Assembly: GCA_027081355.1 (NCBI GenBank) | Contig: JALWKP010000100.1 | Coordinates: 1-64,000 of the forward strand | Length of the DNA: 64,000 nucleotides | From: Campylobacteraceae bacterium | GTDB taxonomy: Bacteria > Campylobacterota > Campylobacteria > Campylobacterales > Sulfurovaceae | Direction: 5' to 3' | Shown here: positions 35,664 through 45,203 of the stretch, piece after piece | Layout of the letters: every line of letters begins with the position of its first letter | Numbering within the stretch: position 1 is the first letter of the stretch | Notes under the pieces: generated by a model | The model's database searches: none | What the model was told of the DNA's origin: nothing | What the model saw: the letters and a program-made list of their open reading frames with translations, nothing else | Translations under genes and position numbers: made by a program

Positions 35664-36412
35664 GCAAGGTATTAGAGATTAAAAATTTAAAAGCAAAAAT
35701 CGGTGATAAAGAGATTTTAAAAGGGTTAAACCTAAATTTAGAAGAGGGTAAAGTGCATGCGATTATGGGTCCAAACGGTGCTGGTAAATCGACCCTTTCT
35801 AAAGCGATTGTCGGACATTACGATGTAGAAGTGACAGATGGTGAAATTATTTACAAAGGTAAAAACATTGTAGATGAAGAGCCCGAAGAGCGCGCGCTGG
35901 AGGGTATTTTTTTAAGTTTTCAAAACCCTGTTGAGATTCCGGGCGTAAATAATGCCTACTTTTTAAGAACAGCGGTAAATGCAAGACGCAAACATTTGGG
36001 GCTGCCCGAACTGAACGCTGCAGAGTTTTTAAGAGAAATGAGAGCCAAAGTAGAAGAGCTTGGCATGAAAAAAGAGCTTATCAACAGAAGTCTAAACGAA
36101 GGCTTTAGCGGCGGCGAAAAGAAGAGAAACGAAATTTTGCAAATGATGATGCTTCAGCCTGATGTTGTAATTTTAGATGAGATAGACTCTGGGCTTGATA
36201 TCGACGCCCTAAGAGCAGTAAGCGAAGGGATAAACAAAAGCAAAGACGGCAAAAGAAGCTTTTTGGTAATTACGCATTACAGCCGTATTTTGGATTATAT
36301 TAAGCCCGATTACATACATGTTCTTAAAGATGGCAAAATAGTTAAAACAGCAGGTCCTGAACTTGTTGCGCAGCTAGAGAAAGAGGGTTACGGCTCTTTT
36401 GAGGAGAACTGA
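35660..36412 (+). CDS. sufC: Fe-S assembly ATPase SufC
   Basis: An ABC-type ATPase without membrane parts that binds SufB and SufD and drives their rearrangement. Walker A is GPNGAGKST (about residue 38), the signature is [10 protein letters not shown] (about 150) with the SufC-typical EKKRNEI, and Walker B is [14 protein letters not shown] (about 172). The length is 250 aa. The ATG overlaps the sufB stop (ATGA), and the last base is shared with the sufD start. Confidence 0.97.
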   Translation: MSKVLEIKNLKAKIGDKEILKGLNLNLEEGKVHAIMGPNGAGKSTLSKAIVGHYDVEVTDGEIIYKGKNIVDEEPEERALEGIFLSFQNPVEIPGVNNAYFLRTAVNARRKHLGLPELNAAEFLREMRAKVEELGMKKELINRSLNEGFSGGEKKRNEILQMMMLQPDVVILDEIDSGLDIDALRAVSEGINKSKDGKRSFLVITHYSRILDYIKPDYIHVLKDGKIVKTAGPELVAQLEKEGYGSFEEN

Positions 36413-37653
36413 TGAAGTTGGAAATTTTAAATGCATTAGACGGCGCATCTATTTTAAAAGAGCTGGGGGCAAATGCAAAAAAAAGCACGGCTGCTTCGGC
36501 TCTAGCTAAAATTAAAGTGCCGCATAAAAAGAGTGAAAAGTATAGATATTTCGATATTGAGCCTTTGGTTTCAAAAGATTGGACTGTTTTTCACCCAGAA
36601 AGCCAAGAGGTGCAAAGCAAGGGCAAAAAAATAGTGTTTCAAGACGGTATCTTGGCAAACAGAGGCGATATTGAAGGTGTAAGTGTAGAATTAGGCGATT
36701 TTTCCGATATAGACGGTGCACATTTTGACGGACTTTACTATTTAAGCCATCTTTTAGCCAAAAAAACCGTAATTATAAGATGCAGCAAAGACGCTTCTTT
36801 TGAAATAGAGCACAATTTTTCTCAAAGCAATGTTTTAATCAATTACAGGGTTGCAATATTTGTAGATGCAAATACCCATTGCCAAATTTATGAAAGCTTT
36901 AAAGGCGAAGCGGAGGGCAGTTTTGTTCTTGGAGGATATGATATTTTTGCAGCAAGAGATGCGAGTTTGAAATTTATTAAAAGCCATACTTTGGAGGCTT
37001 CTGGCTATACGCCTGTTTGGAGCAGCAGATATAAAGTTGATAGTAATGCATTTTTTAAACTTAGCAGTTTTGATTTTGCAAAAAGCAACGGATTAAATAT
37101 TTTTAAGGCAGAACTTAAAGAGGGTGCAAATTTCGATGCGTCTCATCTGCTTTACGGGACAAACAAAGCAAAGTGCGGAATTGTCTCAGAAATTGAGCAT
37201 GAGGGTAAAAGCTCTGTATCAAGCCAGAATGCAAAATCTATTTTAGATAACGGTGCCAGAGGGATTTTTGATGCATTAATACGCGTGCAAAACAGCGCCA
37301 AATGGACAAAGGCGCACCAAAATTCCAAAGCGGTGCTGCTGGAAAAAGGCGCTTATATGGCAAGTAAACCGCAGCTTGAAATCTATATTGATGATTTAGA
37401 AGCAAGCCACGGCTCTACAACAGGGCAGTTGGATGAGCAGGCGCTGTTTTATATGCGCTCACGCGGCATAAAAGAAGAAGATGCAAAAAAAATGCTAATT
37501 TTAGCCTTTGCGCACGAAGTGGTTGCAACGGTTGACGATGAGTATTTGGCAAATAAGATATATGCAGAGTTTGAACGCGTTTATTACGGTTATTATGAAT
37601 TAGATTGTCTTAAAACTTGCGAAAATTGCCAAGACACTACAACAGGATTATAA
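36412..37653 (+). CDS. sufD: Fe-S cluster assembly protein SufD
   Basis: SufD is the SufB paralogue and heterodimer partner, 413 aa. The C-terminal beta-helix block is clear (NSKAVLLEKGAYMASKPQLEIYIDDLEASHGSTTGQLDEQALFYMRSRGI), with the conserved His. The N-terminal half is less conserved. Oddly the protein ends in a Cys-rich tail, LDCLKTCENC, with a CxxC that SufD proteins usually lack. It starts on the sufC stop and is 1 bp from sufE. Confidence 0.93.
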   Translation: MKLEILNALDGASILKELGANAKKSTAASALAKIKVPHKKSEKYRYFDIEPLVSKDWTVFHPESQEVQSKGKKIVFQDGILANRGDIEGVSVELGDFSDIDGAHFDGLYYLSHLLAKKTVIIRCSKDASFEIEHNFSQSNVLINYRVAIFVDANTHCQIYESFKGEAEGSFVLGGYDIFAARDASLKFIKSHTLEASGYTPVWSSRYKVDSNAFFKLSSFDFAKSNGLNIFKAELKEGANFDASHLLYGTNKAKCGIVSEIEHEGKSSVSSQNAKSILDNGARGIFDALIRVQNSAKWTKAHQNSKAVLLEKGAYMASKPQLEIYIDDLEASHGSTTGQLDEQALFYMRSRGIKEEDAKKMLILAFAHEVVATVDDEYLANKIYAEFERVYYGYYELDCLKTCENCQDTTTGL

Positions 37654-37654
37654 A

Positions 37655-38080
37655 ATGAAAACGATAAATGATGTATTAGAGGAGTATAAAAGCGATTTTG
37701 AGCTTTTTGAAGATGCCAACTCTAAACTGGAGTATATTTTCGATTTAGGCAAACGGCATACAACATTGAGCGAAAATGAAAAAAACGACAGCACCTTTAT
37801 TGTCGGATGCGCATCTCCGGCATGGCTTGTGGGCGAATGTAAAGATGGAGTATTGCATTTAAGAGGCGAGGGGACAAGCGAAATGGCAAAGGGAATGATA
37901 ACCCTGCTTATGGATATTTTTGGCAATAAAAAGGCTGATGATATTTTAAATTTTAATCCCGAGCGCTTAAATGAACTTGGAATTGTAGAGCTTCTCTCGC
38001 CTGTTAGGCAACAGAGTCTGCAATCGTTTTTGGAAAAAGTTTACACTTATGCAAAAAAATGTAAAGAGGGTAGTTTATAA
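37655..38080 (+). CDS. sufE: Sulfur acceptor protein SufE
   Basis: SufE takes persulfide sulfur from the cysteine desulfurase and passes it to SufB. The active Cys sits in FIVGCASPAWLVGE (about residue 51, compare GCQSQVW in E. coli SufE). The fold is otherwise typical at 141 aa (LFEDANSKLEYIFDLGK, LSPVRQQSLQSFLEKV). The desulfurase SufS is absent from this operon, so the sulfur must come from SufS/NifS-type enzyme encoded elsewhere. Its stop is shared with the next start (TAATG). Confidence 0.93.
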   Translation: MKTINDVLEEYKSDFELFEDANSKLEYIFDLGKRHTTLSENEKNDSTFIVGCASPAWLVGECKDGVLHLRGEGTSEMAKGMITLLMDIFGNKKADDILNFNPERLNELGIVELLSPVRQQSLQSFLEKVYTYAKKCKEGSL

Positions 38081-38427
38081 TGAAAGATTTAAGAGATGTT
38101 ACGCCGGAGCAGACCAAAGAGCGGGTTATTGAAGAGCTGCAAAAAATTTACGACCCTGAATTGCCGGTAGATATTTACAATTTGGGGCTGATTTATGATG
38201 TAAATTGCTACAAAGACGAAATAAGTAAATTAAATAAGTGCGATATTACCATGACTTTAACTTCTGCAACTTGCTCTATGAGTGAAGTTATAGTAGATTT
38301 GGTTAAATCTATTCCAAACCGTATGGATGGGGATTTAGAAGAGGTAAATGTAAACTTAGTTTTCGACCCGCCGTGGGACCAGAGCAAAATGAGCGACGAA
38401 GCTAAACTTGCTATGGGATTGCTTTGA
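38080..38427 (+). CDS. SufT-like MIP18/DUF59 protein
   Basis: A 115-aa MIP18 (DUF59) domain protein: VIEELQKIYDPELPVDIYNLGLIYDV followed by the MTLTSATCSMSEV strand with the conserved Cys. The family assists late Fe-S maturation; SufT is its bacterial suf-linked form. The DPE..VDIYNLGLIY signature and the operon position make this role likely. It is the last gene of the suf operon. Confidence 0.88.
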   Translation: MKDLRDVTPEQTKERVIEELQKIYDPELPVDIYNLGLIYDVNCYKDEISKLNKCDITMTLTSATCSMSEVIVDLVKSIPNRMDGDLEEVNVNLVFDPPWDQSKMSDEAKLAMGLL

Positions 38428-38474
38428 TTATCTTATAGTTTATGGCATTATTGCCAAAAAATAATAATTTTGGA

Positions 38475-38480
38475 TATAAT
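38475..38480 (+). promoter_or_regulatory. -10 box for lon
   Basis: TTTTGGATATAATTT contains TATAAT 33 bp upstream of lon. There is no -35 and no inverted repeat of the HrcA (CIRCE) or HspR (HAIR) type. Confidence 0.5.
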
Positions 38481-38512
38481 TTATAAAAAAATCTAAAGAG
38501 GGTAAAGAATAT

Positions 38513-40936
38513 ATGCAGTTAAAAGATTACGATAAGTTTCCGATAGATTTACCTATTTTGGTAGATGATGAATTGTTTTTCTATCCGTTTATGATAAGTC
38601 CTATTTTTTTAAATTTAGACAGTGATTTGGAAGCTGTGGATATGGCGATGAAAAACAACTCTTTGCTTTTTGTTACTACCACCAAACCGGGGCAAGAGAA
38701 TAAAAGGGATTTTGACAGTATTTATAAAGTAGGGGTTGTCGGCTCTATTATGAGGAAAGTCGAGCTTAGCGACGGCAGGGTTAAAGTGCTGTTTCAGGGG
38801 CTTGCAAAAGCTAAAGTTACAGGCAATGAACACAATGTAGGACAAGCTCTTGTTGCAACTGTTGATGTTGTTAAAAACGACTCTTATCAATCTATTAGAA
38901 TAGATGCTTTAATTGGATTGTTAAGAGAAAAAATACGCCTTCTTTCACAGCTTAGCAGCTCGATTCCTTCGGATTTGGTAAAAACAATTGAAGAGGCTGC
39001 AGAGCCACACAGAATTGCCGATTTAATCTCTTCTATGATTAATCTTAAAAAAGACAAAGCTTACGAATTATATGTTAAAGATGATATAGAAGAGCGGCTT
39101 CTTGGTATTATAGATATTGTTGCATCTAAAATTGAAGCGCTTAAAATCCAAAAAGATATTACAAACAGGGTTCATACAAATATAGAAAAAACCAATAAAG
39201 AGTATTTCTTAAAAGAGCAGTTAAAAGAGATTCAGCGCGAATTGGGAGCAGATGCGCAAAGGGACGAAGAGATAAACGGTTACAAAAAATCTTTAGAAGA
39301 GATAAAAGATTTTATCAGCGAAGATGCTTATAAAGAGATTGCAAAACAGATAGACAGATACTCAAAAGTGCACCCCGACAGCGCTGATGCGACGGTATTG
39401 CAAAATTACCTGGATATGGTTTTTGAAATTCCGTTTGGAAAATACTCTAAAAAGAATTTAAGTATCAAAAAGGTTGCTGAGCAGTTAGATAAAGACCACT
39501 ACTCTTTAGAAAAACCGAAAGAGCGTATTGTAGAGTTTTTCTCGGTAAAAGAGCTGGCAGAGCTTCGCGGAAGAATAAAAGAGGCTAACGACGGAGTTAT
39601 TTTATGCTTTGCGGGACCTCCAGGCGTTGGTAAAACCTCTTTGGCAAATTCGATTGCTCACGCTTTGGAGCGTCCGCTTGTGCGTATGGCTTTAGGCGGG
39701 CTTGAAGATGTAAACGAATTAAGGGGGCACCGCCGAACTTATGTAGGTTCTATGCCTGGACGCATTGTTCAAGGGTTAGTAGAAGCAAAATCAATGGATC
39801 CCGTTATGGTTCTTGATGAGATAGACAAAGTAGGGCGTTCACACCGCGGCGACCCGACTTCTGCGCTTTTAGAAATTTTGGATCCTGAGCAAAATTCACA
39901 CTACCGAGATTATTATCTAAATTTTGCAATAGATTTATCGAAAGTTTTATTTATTGCAACTGCAAATGATGTAGGCAGAATTCCTGCACCTTTACGTGAT
40001 AGAATGGAGATAATCTTTGTAAGCAGTTATACGCCTGACGAAAAATTGGAAATTGCGCGCCGTTATCTTTTACCGCAGGAACTTAAAAAGCATGCTCTTA
40101 GAAAAGATGAACTTACTATTACAAAAAGAGCTTTTAAAATTTTAATAGATGAATACACAAGAGAACCCGGAGTTAGAAATCTGCGCCGAAGAATTGCAAT
40201 GATTGCAAGAAAAGTTGCAAAAGAGATTTTGGAAAATCCAGAAACCGACGGTGTAAAAATAACATATAAAAACCTTAAAAAATATGCCGGCAAAAAAGTG
40301 TTTGAATACTCTCCTATTGCTGAAGTGCCAGAAATCGGCGTAGTTAACGGCTTGGCTTGGACAAGCGTAGGCGGAGATGTTTTAACAATCGAAGCAATTA
40401 AAATTAAAGGGAAAGGACAGATTCAGTTAACGGGAAGCTTAGGCGAAGTTATGAAAGAGTCTGCAAGAATTGCGCATAGTGTTGTAAAAATTTTAATAGA
40501 CAATGCGATGCTTAGCATTCCAAAAGAGAGCATACCAACAACCGCGGCAGAAAAAGAAAAAAACATCACGCCTGATAACAGTGAAGTGTATAAAAGATAC
40601 GATTTGCATATACATGTTCCCGAAGGAGCAACGCCAAAAGACGGACCGAGCGCCGGTATAACAATGGCTACAGCAATCGCTTCTATTTATACCGAGCAGA
40701 GAATCGATAACAAAATCGCAATGACGGGAGAGCTGACTCTAACGGGGAAAGTATTGCCAATCGGCGGTTTAAAAGAGAAACTTATCGCCACATACAAATC
40801 GGGAGTTAAAAAAGCGCTTATACCAAAGAAAAATTATGAGCGCGATTTAGAAGATATTCCTAAAGAGGTGCTTGATAATATAGAAATTATTCCCGTAACT
40901 AGAATAGAAGAGGTTTTAAAAGAAGCATTAATTTAA
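38513..40936 (+). CDS. lon: ATP-dependent protease Lon
   Basis: Lon degrades misfolded and regulatory proteins. It has an N-terminal substrate-recognition (LAN) domain at about 1-200, coiled coil with NKEYFLKEQLKEIQRELG near 225, an AAA+ module with FAGPPGVGKTSLANSIA (about 367) and VMVLDEIDKVGRSHRGDP (about 425), and a C-terminal Ser-Lys protease. The catalytic Ser is in PKDGPSAGITMATA (about 708) and the Lys in LPIGGLKEKLIAT (about 751). The length, 807 aa, is normal. A bidirectional terminator follows. Confidence 0.97.
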   Translation: MQLKDYDKFPIDLPILVDDELFFYPFMISPIFLNLDSDLEAVDMAMKNNSLLFVTTTKPGQENKRDFDSIYKVGVVGSIMRKVELSDGRVKVLFQGLAKAKVTGNEHNVGQALVATVDVVKNDSYQSIRIDALIGLLREKIRLLSQLSSSIPSDLVKTIEEAAEPHRIADLISSMINLKKDKAYELYVKDDIEERLLGIIDIVASKIEALKIQKDITNRVHTNIEKTNKEYFLKEQLKEIQRELGADAQRDEEINGYKKSLEEIKDFISEDAYKEIAKQIDRYSKVHPDSADATVLQNYLDMVFEIPFGKYSKKNLSIKKVAEQLDKDHYSLEKPKERIVEFFSVKELAELRGRIKEANDGVILCFAGPPGVGKTSLANSIAHALERPLVRMALGGLEDVNELRGHRRTYVGSMPGRIVQGLVEAKSMDPVMVLDEIDKVGRSHRGDPTSALLEILDPEQNSHYRDYYLNFAIDLSKVLFIATANDVGRIPAPLRDRMEIIFVSSYTPDEKLEIARRYLLPQELKKHALRKDELTITKRAFKILIDEYTREPGVRNLRRRIAMIARKVAKEILENPETDGVKITYKNLKKYAGKKVFEYSPIAEVPEIGVVNGLAWTSVGGDVLTIEAIKIKGKGQIQLTGSLGEVMKESARIAHSVVKILIDNAMLSIPKESIPTTAAEKEKNITPDNSEVYKRYDLHIHVPEGATPKDGPSAGITMATAIASIYTEQRIDNKIAMTGELTLTGKVLPIGGLKEKLIATYKSGVKKALIPKKNYERDLEDIPKEVLDNIEIIPVTRIEEVLKEALI

Positions 40937-40948
40937 TTTTGGGTAATT

Positions 40949-40986
40949 AAAGGTAAAGAGCATTTTATTAACTCTTTGCCTTTTTT
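40949..40986. terminator. Bidirectional terminator between lon and hpf
   Basis: AAGGTAAAGAG and CTCTTTGCCTT pair with one G-T across a 10-nt loop, with TTTTTT on the lon side and A-rich sequence on the other, between two convergent genes. Confidence 0.8.
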
Positions 40987-40993
40987 GAATAAC

Positions 40994-41515
40994 TTAATAT
41001 AAACCGTAATGGCTGTCGTCTAATTTTGTAATTACTCTCATATTACCGTCGATATCATAGAATACAAAGAAATTTTCCCCACTTTCGTTAAGCATCATTT
41101 TAGCTTCTTCAAAATCTATTGGCTTATAAAGTTTAGGTTCTAGCTGAATTATCTCTTCATCGTCTTCTACGGTTTCTGGAATAGATTCTTCACCATTATT
41201 TAGTGATTTTATCCCCTCATTATTGTTGTCTTTGATTTTATCTGCATATCTTCTTAAATTCTTTTTAGCTCTATCTAATGCTAAATCGATTGCAGCATAT
41301 AAATCTTTATCTCTTTGGGTAATAACAACGGTGTGCTTATCTTTTACATTAACAACAAACTCTACACCAAATTGCCCTTTTTTATTGTCGCTTAGAACCA
41401 TACTTGCAGAAATAATATCTAGGTTGTATTTCTTAATCGCCTCAAAGGCTGATTCTGCGTAATTCTTGATTGGCTCTGTAAGCTCAAGATTTTTCCCTAC
41501 TATACTTGTGTTCAT
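40994..41515 (-). CDS. hpf: Long-form ribosome hibernation promoting factor
   Basis: At 173 aa it has the N-terminal HPF/RaiA domain (MNTSIVGKNLELTEPIKNYAES, VITQRDKDLYAAIDLALDRAKKNLRRYADK), a Glu/Asp-rich linker, and the C-terminal dimerisation domain (KPIDFEEAKMMLNESGENFFVFYDIDGNMRVI). The long form pairs 70S ribosomes into inactive 100S particles in stationary phase. It is convergent with lon. Confidence 0.93.
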   Translation of the reverse strand: MNTSIVGKNLELTEPIKNYAESAFEAIKKYNLDIISASMVLSDNKKGQFGVEFVVNVKDKHTVVITQRDKDLYAAIDLALDRAKKNLRRYADKIKDNNNEGIKSLNNGEESIPETVEDDEEIIQLEPKLYKPIDFEEAKMMLNESGENFFVFYDIDGNMRVITKLDDSHYGLY

Positions 41516-41621
41516 AGTGTATCCTTTATTCTGAATTTGGGCAGTAACTATTACCCCTTTTACTCTGAAATTATAGCTTAAAATAATTTTAAAGTAAATA
41601 GTTATGACAAAAAGTTATCAA

Positions 41622-43028
41622 TTAAATATGTATCCATATTATGTTTATAAATAAAAGTAACAGAGTAAATATAGAAAGTATAATTCCAAATTTAACAGTT
41701 CTTGAAAAATCTATAATATCCGCCATTTTATCGATACCAAACTGCTTTATTGTTAAAACAAAGCTGGCAATTCCGCTAATTGAACCCGCAAGCGCCAAGC
41801 CTTGGGCTCCTAGCGGTTTAATTAGCAAAAATGCAAAAAATGCATAAGTTATGAGTGAAATTGTAGCAATTTTAGCCGCAATTGACTGCTGGTGGTGGGC
41901 GTATAGCCAAAGAGCAAAAAGTTTATTTAAACCGTAAGGAATTAAACCAATTAAATACATTTGCAAAACAAAAGCCACCTCTATTGTGTTGTGGCGCGTA
42001 AATGCCCCGTGTTCAAAAAGAAGCCATATAATCTCTTTAGAGAATATTATGCCGGCAACTGTTGAAGCGGTAAGAAGATAGAGCAGAATCCAAAACCCTC
42101 TTTTAAATTCGCGCAGCGCTTTTGCCTGCTCTTTAGCTTTGATTTTTTTAGAAACGCTTGGAAAAATGGCAATAGATAGCGCAATTGCAAAGAGTGCGAG
42201 CGGAAGCTGAAAAATACGGTTTGCATAATATAGGTAACTAATAGAGCCGCTTACCAAAAACGAAGCCAGCCAAGTATCTAAAAAAGACATAACTTGCAAG
42301 GTAGAATTGCCCCATATTGCGGGGAAAAAGTTTGCAAAGAAGCGTTTTGTGTCGGCTTGAACCTGCTTTTGTTTGGCATTGAATTTTTTAAAGCCGATAA
42401 AGATAATTTTTAACACATTAAGCTTTTTTGCCATTATTAGGTGCACGGCAACCTGTAAAATTCCGCCTGCAATTACACCCCAGCTTAATGCAAGCAAAAT
42501 CTGCTCTTTAGGAGCGTTTTTATATAAAAGCATTGCAGTAATTAGGGCGATATTTAGCAAAGTTGTGGCAAATGCAGTTGTTGCAAAATGCTCTTTGTAT
42601 TGCAAAAGTGCGCCAAGAAATGTAACTAAAAATATTAAAGGCAGATACCAAAACTGAAGCGCGACATACTTTGCACTCATTGCTAAAGTATTTGTGTTAA
42701 AGCCAGGAGCCAATATTTTTGTAATTTGATATGAAAAAATATTAACCATTATACCGAGCAAAATTATAAAAAGCAAAAGCCTTGTCAATATTTTTGCACT
42801 AAAGATACTTTTGTATTTTGCAGATATAAAAGAGGGGATAAAACTTTGGCTAAAAGCCCCCTCGGCAAAAATTCTGCGAAAAAGGTTGGGCAGTTTAAAG
42901 GCTACGGCGAAAATATCGCTGTATGTGTTTGCCCCTAAAATCGAAGCCATAGTCAAATCGCGGATAAACCCGAATATCCTAGAGAGTAATATTCCGCCGC
43001 TGTTTGAAAAAATCGATTTTATCCGCAT
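41622..43028 (-). CDS. murJ: Lipid II flippase MurJ
   Basis: A 14-helix MOP-superfamily integral membrane protein of 468 aa that flips lipid II to the periplasm. Family motifs are NSGGILLSRIFGFIRDLTMASILG at the N-terminus (with the essential Arg), FRRIFAEGAFSQSFIP, and FEHGAFTRHNT in the second half. I use ATG 43028; a TTG at 43052 is possible. It is divergent from ruvA. murA, murF and the L,D-transpeptidase elsewhere in the window serve the same wall pathway. Confidence 0.95.
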   Translation of the reverse strand: MRIKSIFSNSGGILLSRIFGFIRDLTMASILGANTYSDIFAVAFKLPNLFRRIFAEGAFSQSFIPSFISAKYKSIFSAKILTRLLLFIILLGIMVNIFSYQITKILAPGFNTNTLAMSAKYVALQFWYLPLIFLVTFLGALLQYKEHFATTAFATTLLNIALITAMLLYKNAPKEQILLALSWGVIAGGILQVAVHLIMAKKLNVLKIIFIGFKKFNAKQKQVQADTKRFFANFFPAIWGNSTLQVMSFLDTWLASFLVSGSISYLYYANRIFQLPLALFAIALSIAIFPSVSKKIKAKEQAKALREFKRGFWILLYLLTASTVAGIIFSKEIIWLLFEHGAFTRHNTIEVAFVLQMYLIGLIPYGLNKLFALWLYAHHQQSIAAKIATISLITYAFFAFLLIKPLGAQGLALAGSISGIASFVLTIKQFGIDKMADIIDFSRTVKFGIILSIFTLLLLFINIIWIHI

Positions 43029-43093
43029 TTGCTTCTCTTTATCTTTTTTCAAGAATTATAACTATAAAATACTAAAAAACTTTAGGAATTAAT

Positions 43094-43654
43094 ATGATAG
43101 TAGGAATAGAGGGTGAAATAGTTTACAAAGAACCGACGCTTTTGCATATTTTTATTAACGGCTTAACTTACGAAGTGAATGTTTCTATAAATAGTTCCAG
43201 CACAATAGATGGCAGCAGGGCAAAGCTTTTTGTTACGCAGATTATTCGGGAAGATGCAAATTTGTTATACGGTTTTGTAACAAAGAACGAGAAGAAAATG
43301 TTTGATACTCTGCTTAAAATAAACGGCGTAGGACCAAAGGTAGCTTTGGCGGTGTGTTCAACTTTTACGCCTGAAACATTTGCAAAAATCGTAAGCGCAA
43401 AAGATGTTGCAATGCTTAAGCGGGTGCCCGGCATAGGACCAAAAGCTGCAAGCAGAATTTTGGTTGAGCTTGCCGATTTTATAGTAACAGGAGATGAGCA
43501 AAAAGAAGAGGGCGGCGGCGCGATTTTAGAAGCAACAATGGCGCTTGAGTCGCTAGGATTTAAAAAAGATGCAATTAAAAAAGCCCTCGCGGGTGAAAGC
43601 GGAAGCGTGCAAGATTTGGTTAAAATCGGGCTTAAAAAGATGCAGAGGCTTTGA
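43094..43654 (+). CDS. ruvA: Holliday junction helicase subunit RuvA
   Basis: RuvA binds four-way junctions and loads RuvB. The 186-aa protein has an N-terminal OB-fold ([24 protein letters not shown]), tandem helix-hairpin-helix motifs ([17 protein letters not shown] and [22 protein letters not shown]), and a C-terminal RuvB-binding helix bundle ([19 protein letters not shown]). It is followed by a GC hairpin and a long 7-bp array. In Campylobacter the ddlA gene sits near here, but not in this window. Confidence 0.96.
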   Translation: MIVGIEGEIVYKEPTLLHIFINGLTYEVNVSINSSSTIDGSRAKLFVTQIIREDANLLYGFVTKNEKKMFDTLLKINGVGPKVALAVCSTFTPETFAKIVSAKDVAMLKRVPGIGPKAASRILVELADFIVTGDEQKEEGGGAILEATMALESLGFKKDAIKKALAGESGSVQDLVKIGLKKMQRL

Positions 43655-43687
43655 GAAAGTTTTAAGTTGGAGGTATGAAGTATGTAG

Positions 43688-43793
43688 GTGCGGCTGTATC
43701 GCACGGATAAATAGATAGTGAAGAGTGATTAGAAATTAGAGATTAGTGATTAGTGATTAGTGATTAGAGATTAGAGATTAGAGATTAGAGAAG
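43688..43793. repeat. GC hairpin plus 11-unit heptamer array
   Basis: A GTGCG-loop-CGCAC hairpin (43688-43704) after GTAG is followed by 11 consecutive 7-mers from 43717: AGTGAAG, AGTGATT, AGAAATT, AGAGATT, AGTGATT x3, AGAGATT x3, AGAGAAG. Two unit types alternate in blocks, as expected from slippage of a mixed array. Confidence 0.9.
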
Positions 43794-43829
43794 GGATGCG
43801 AAACTTATTGGTTGCATTAACCGTAGATT

Positions 43830-43947
43830 CCCAATTAAGTTGGGAATGACGGGATGCAATTCTTTGCCGGCTTTTAGCTTTATGCTTTCAATTTTCCATA
43901 AAAACGCGGCGAAGCCGCACCTTGTTGGCTCTAAGCTCTAAGCTTTT
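43830..43947. repeat. Mixed repeat stretch ahead of the flavoprotein gene
   Basis: A TTCCCAA-TTAAG-TTGGGAA hairpin followed by TGACGGGATGC (near 43829; a relative lies near 2368) is followed by GCGGCGAAGCCGC (near 43904) and GCTCTAA GCTCTAA 7-mers (43928-43942) just before the ribosome-binding site of the next gene. Confidence 0.7.
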
Positions 43948-43966
43948 GTATAAAAGGAAATTCCAA

Positions 43967-45112
43967 GTGAAAATTTATGAAAATGCAGTAATTGGCGGCG
44001 GGGCGAGCGGGCTTATGTTTGCTGCCTCTTTAAAAGATAAAAGCGGCACTGTAATTTTAGAGAAAAATCCGCAACTTGGGGCTAAAATTTTAATTAGCGG
44101 GGGCGGGAAGTGTAATTTTACGAATAAAAATATCTCTTATAAAGATTATTTAGGGGATAAAAAGTTTATAAATGCAACCATAAAAAAATTAAACAGCAAA
44201 TGGCTTTTAAATTGGTTTACAAGCAGAGGTCTGCAATACAGTATTAAAAACGGCACTGAGTATTTTTGTAAAAACAGTTCTAAAGAGATTTTAGAGATTT
44301 TAAAAAGAGAGATAAATGGTGTTGGTTTAAAATTAAACTGTGAAATTTTGGGTATTGGAAAAGAGGGCAATATTTTTAAAATATTTACAAAACAAGGCGC
44401 TATTTTAGCAAAAAGAGCAGTAGTTGCAAGCGGAGGGTTAAGTTTTCCGAAACTTGGCGCAAGTTCGATTGGCTTTGATATTGCAAAAAGTTTCGGGCAT
44501 AAAATTGTGCCGGCATCTCCTGCGCTTGTGGGGTGGACTTTACAAAAAGAGCAGTCCTTTTTTAAAAGTTTAAGCGGAATCAGTGTTGATGCAAAAATAT
44601 GTGTTCAAAACAGGGAATTTAAAGCGCCTATTCTGTTTGCCCATAAGGGAATCAGCGGTCCGGCGGTGCTTAATGCCTCGCTCTTTTGGAGCAAAGGATT
44701 TGTAGAAATTGATTTTTTGCCAAATTTTGATTTAGATTTAATAAGAGGAAGCAAGCGTTCTGTCTCAAATGAATTGCCGCTGCCAAAGCGGTTTAGCAAA
44801 GCGTTTTTGGAACATATAAATTTGCAAGACAAGCCGTGCAGCCGGTTAAAGGGCGAAGAGTTTAAAAAACTTAGCCTGTTTAAGAGTTATAAATTTGCAC
44901 CTGCTGGAACTTTTGGATACAGCAAAGCAGAAGTTACAAAAGGCGGTATTTGCACTGATGAGATAGATAGCAAAACTCTTATGAGTAAAAAAGAAGAAAA
45001 TCTCTATTTTTTGGGAGAAGTTTTAAATGTTACGGGGCGTTTGGGCGGATATAATCTGCACTGGGCTTTTACAAGCGGAGTAAAGTGTGCTGCCGAGGTT
45101 ACAAAAAGTTAA
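43967..45112 (+). CDS. HI0933/BaiN-family flavoprotein
   Basis: A 381-aa FAD-dependent oxidoreductase. The dinucleotide-binding VIGGGASGLMFAAS is at the N-terminus, LISGGGKCNFTN follows at about 47, ASGGLSFPKLGASSIGFDIAK at about 155, and GGYNLHWAFTSG at the C-terminus closes the FAD site. The family role is unclear; some members reduce bile acids or act in redox housekeeping. GTG 43967 has AAGGA 8 nt upstream and matches the family start. Confidence 0.9.
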   Translation: MKIYENAVIGGGASGLMFAASLKDKSGTVILEKNPQLGAKILISGGGKCNFTNKNISYKDYLGDKKFINATIKKLNSKWLLNWFTSRGLQYSIKNGTEYFCKNSSKEILEILKREINGVGLKLNCEILGIGKEGNIFKIFTKQGAILAKRAVVASGGLSFPKLGASSIGFDIAKSFGHKIVPASPALVGWTLQKEQSFFKSLSGISVDAKICVQNREFKAPILFAHKGISGPAVLNASLFWSKGFVEIDFLPNFDLDLIRGSKRSVSNELPLPKRFSKAFLEHINLQDKPCSRLKGEEFKKLSLFKSYKFAPAGTFGYSKAEVTKGGICTDEIDSKTLMSKKEENLYFLGEVLNVTGRLGGYNLHWAFTSGVKCAAEVTKS

Positions 45113-45203
45113 TTTATTCTATTTTTTAATATTAATTTAAATAATTTTCTTATTGTTTAATAATTTTAGGGTAAAATATATCCAATTCTTTATAGGGGTC
45201 AAA

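Noticed and set aside
38475-38513. Heat-shock operator (CIRCE or HAIR) ahead of lon
   Set aside because: Only a TATAAT box is visible; no TTAGCACTC-N9-GAGTGCTAA or CTTGAGT-N7-ACTCAAG type inverted repeat is there.
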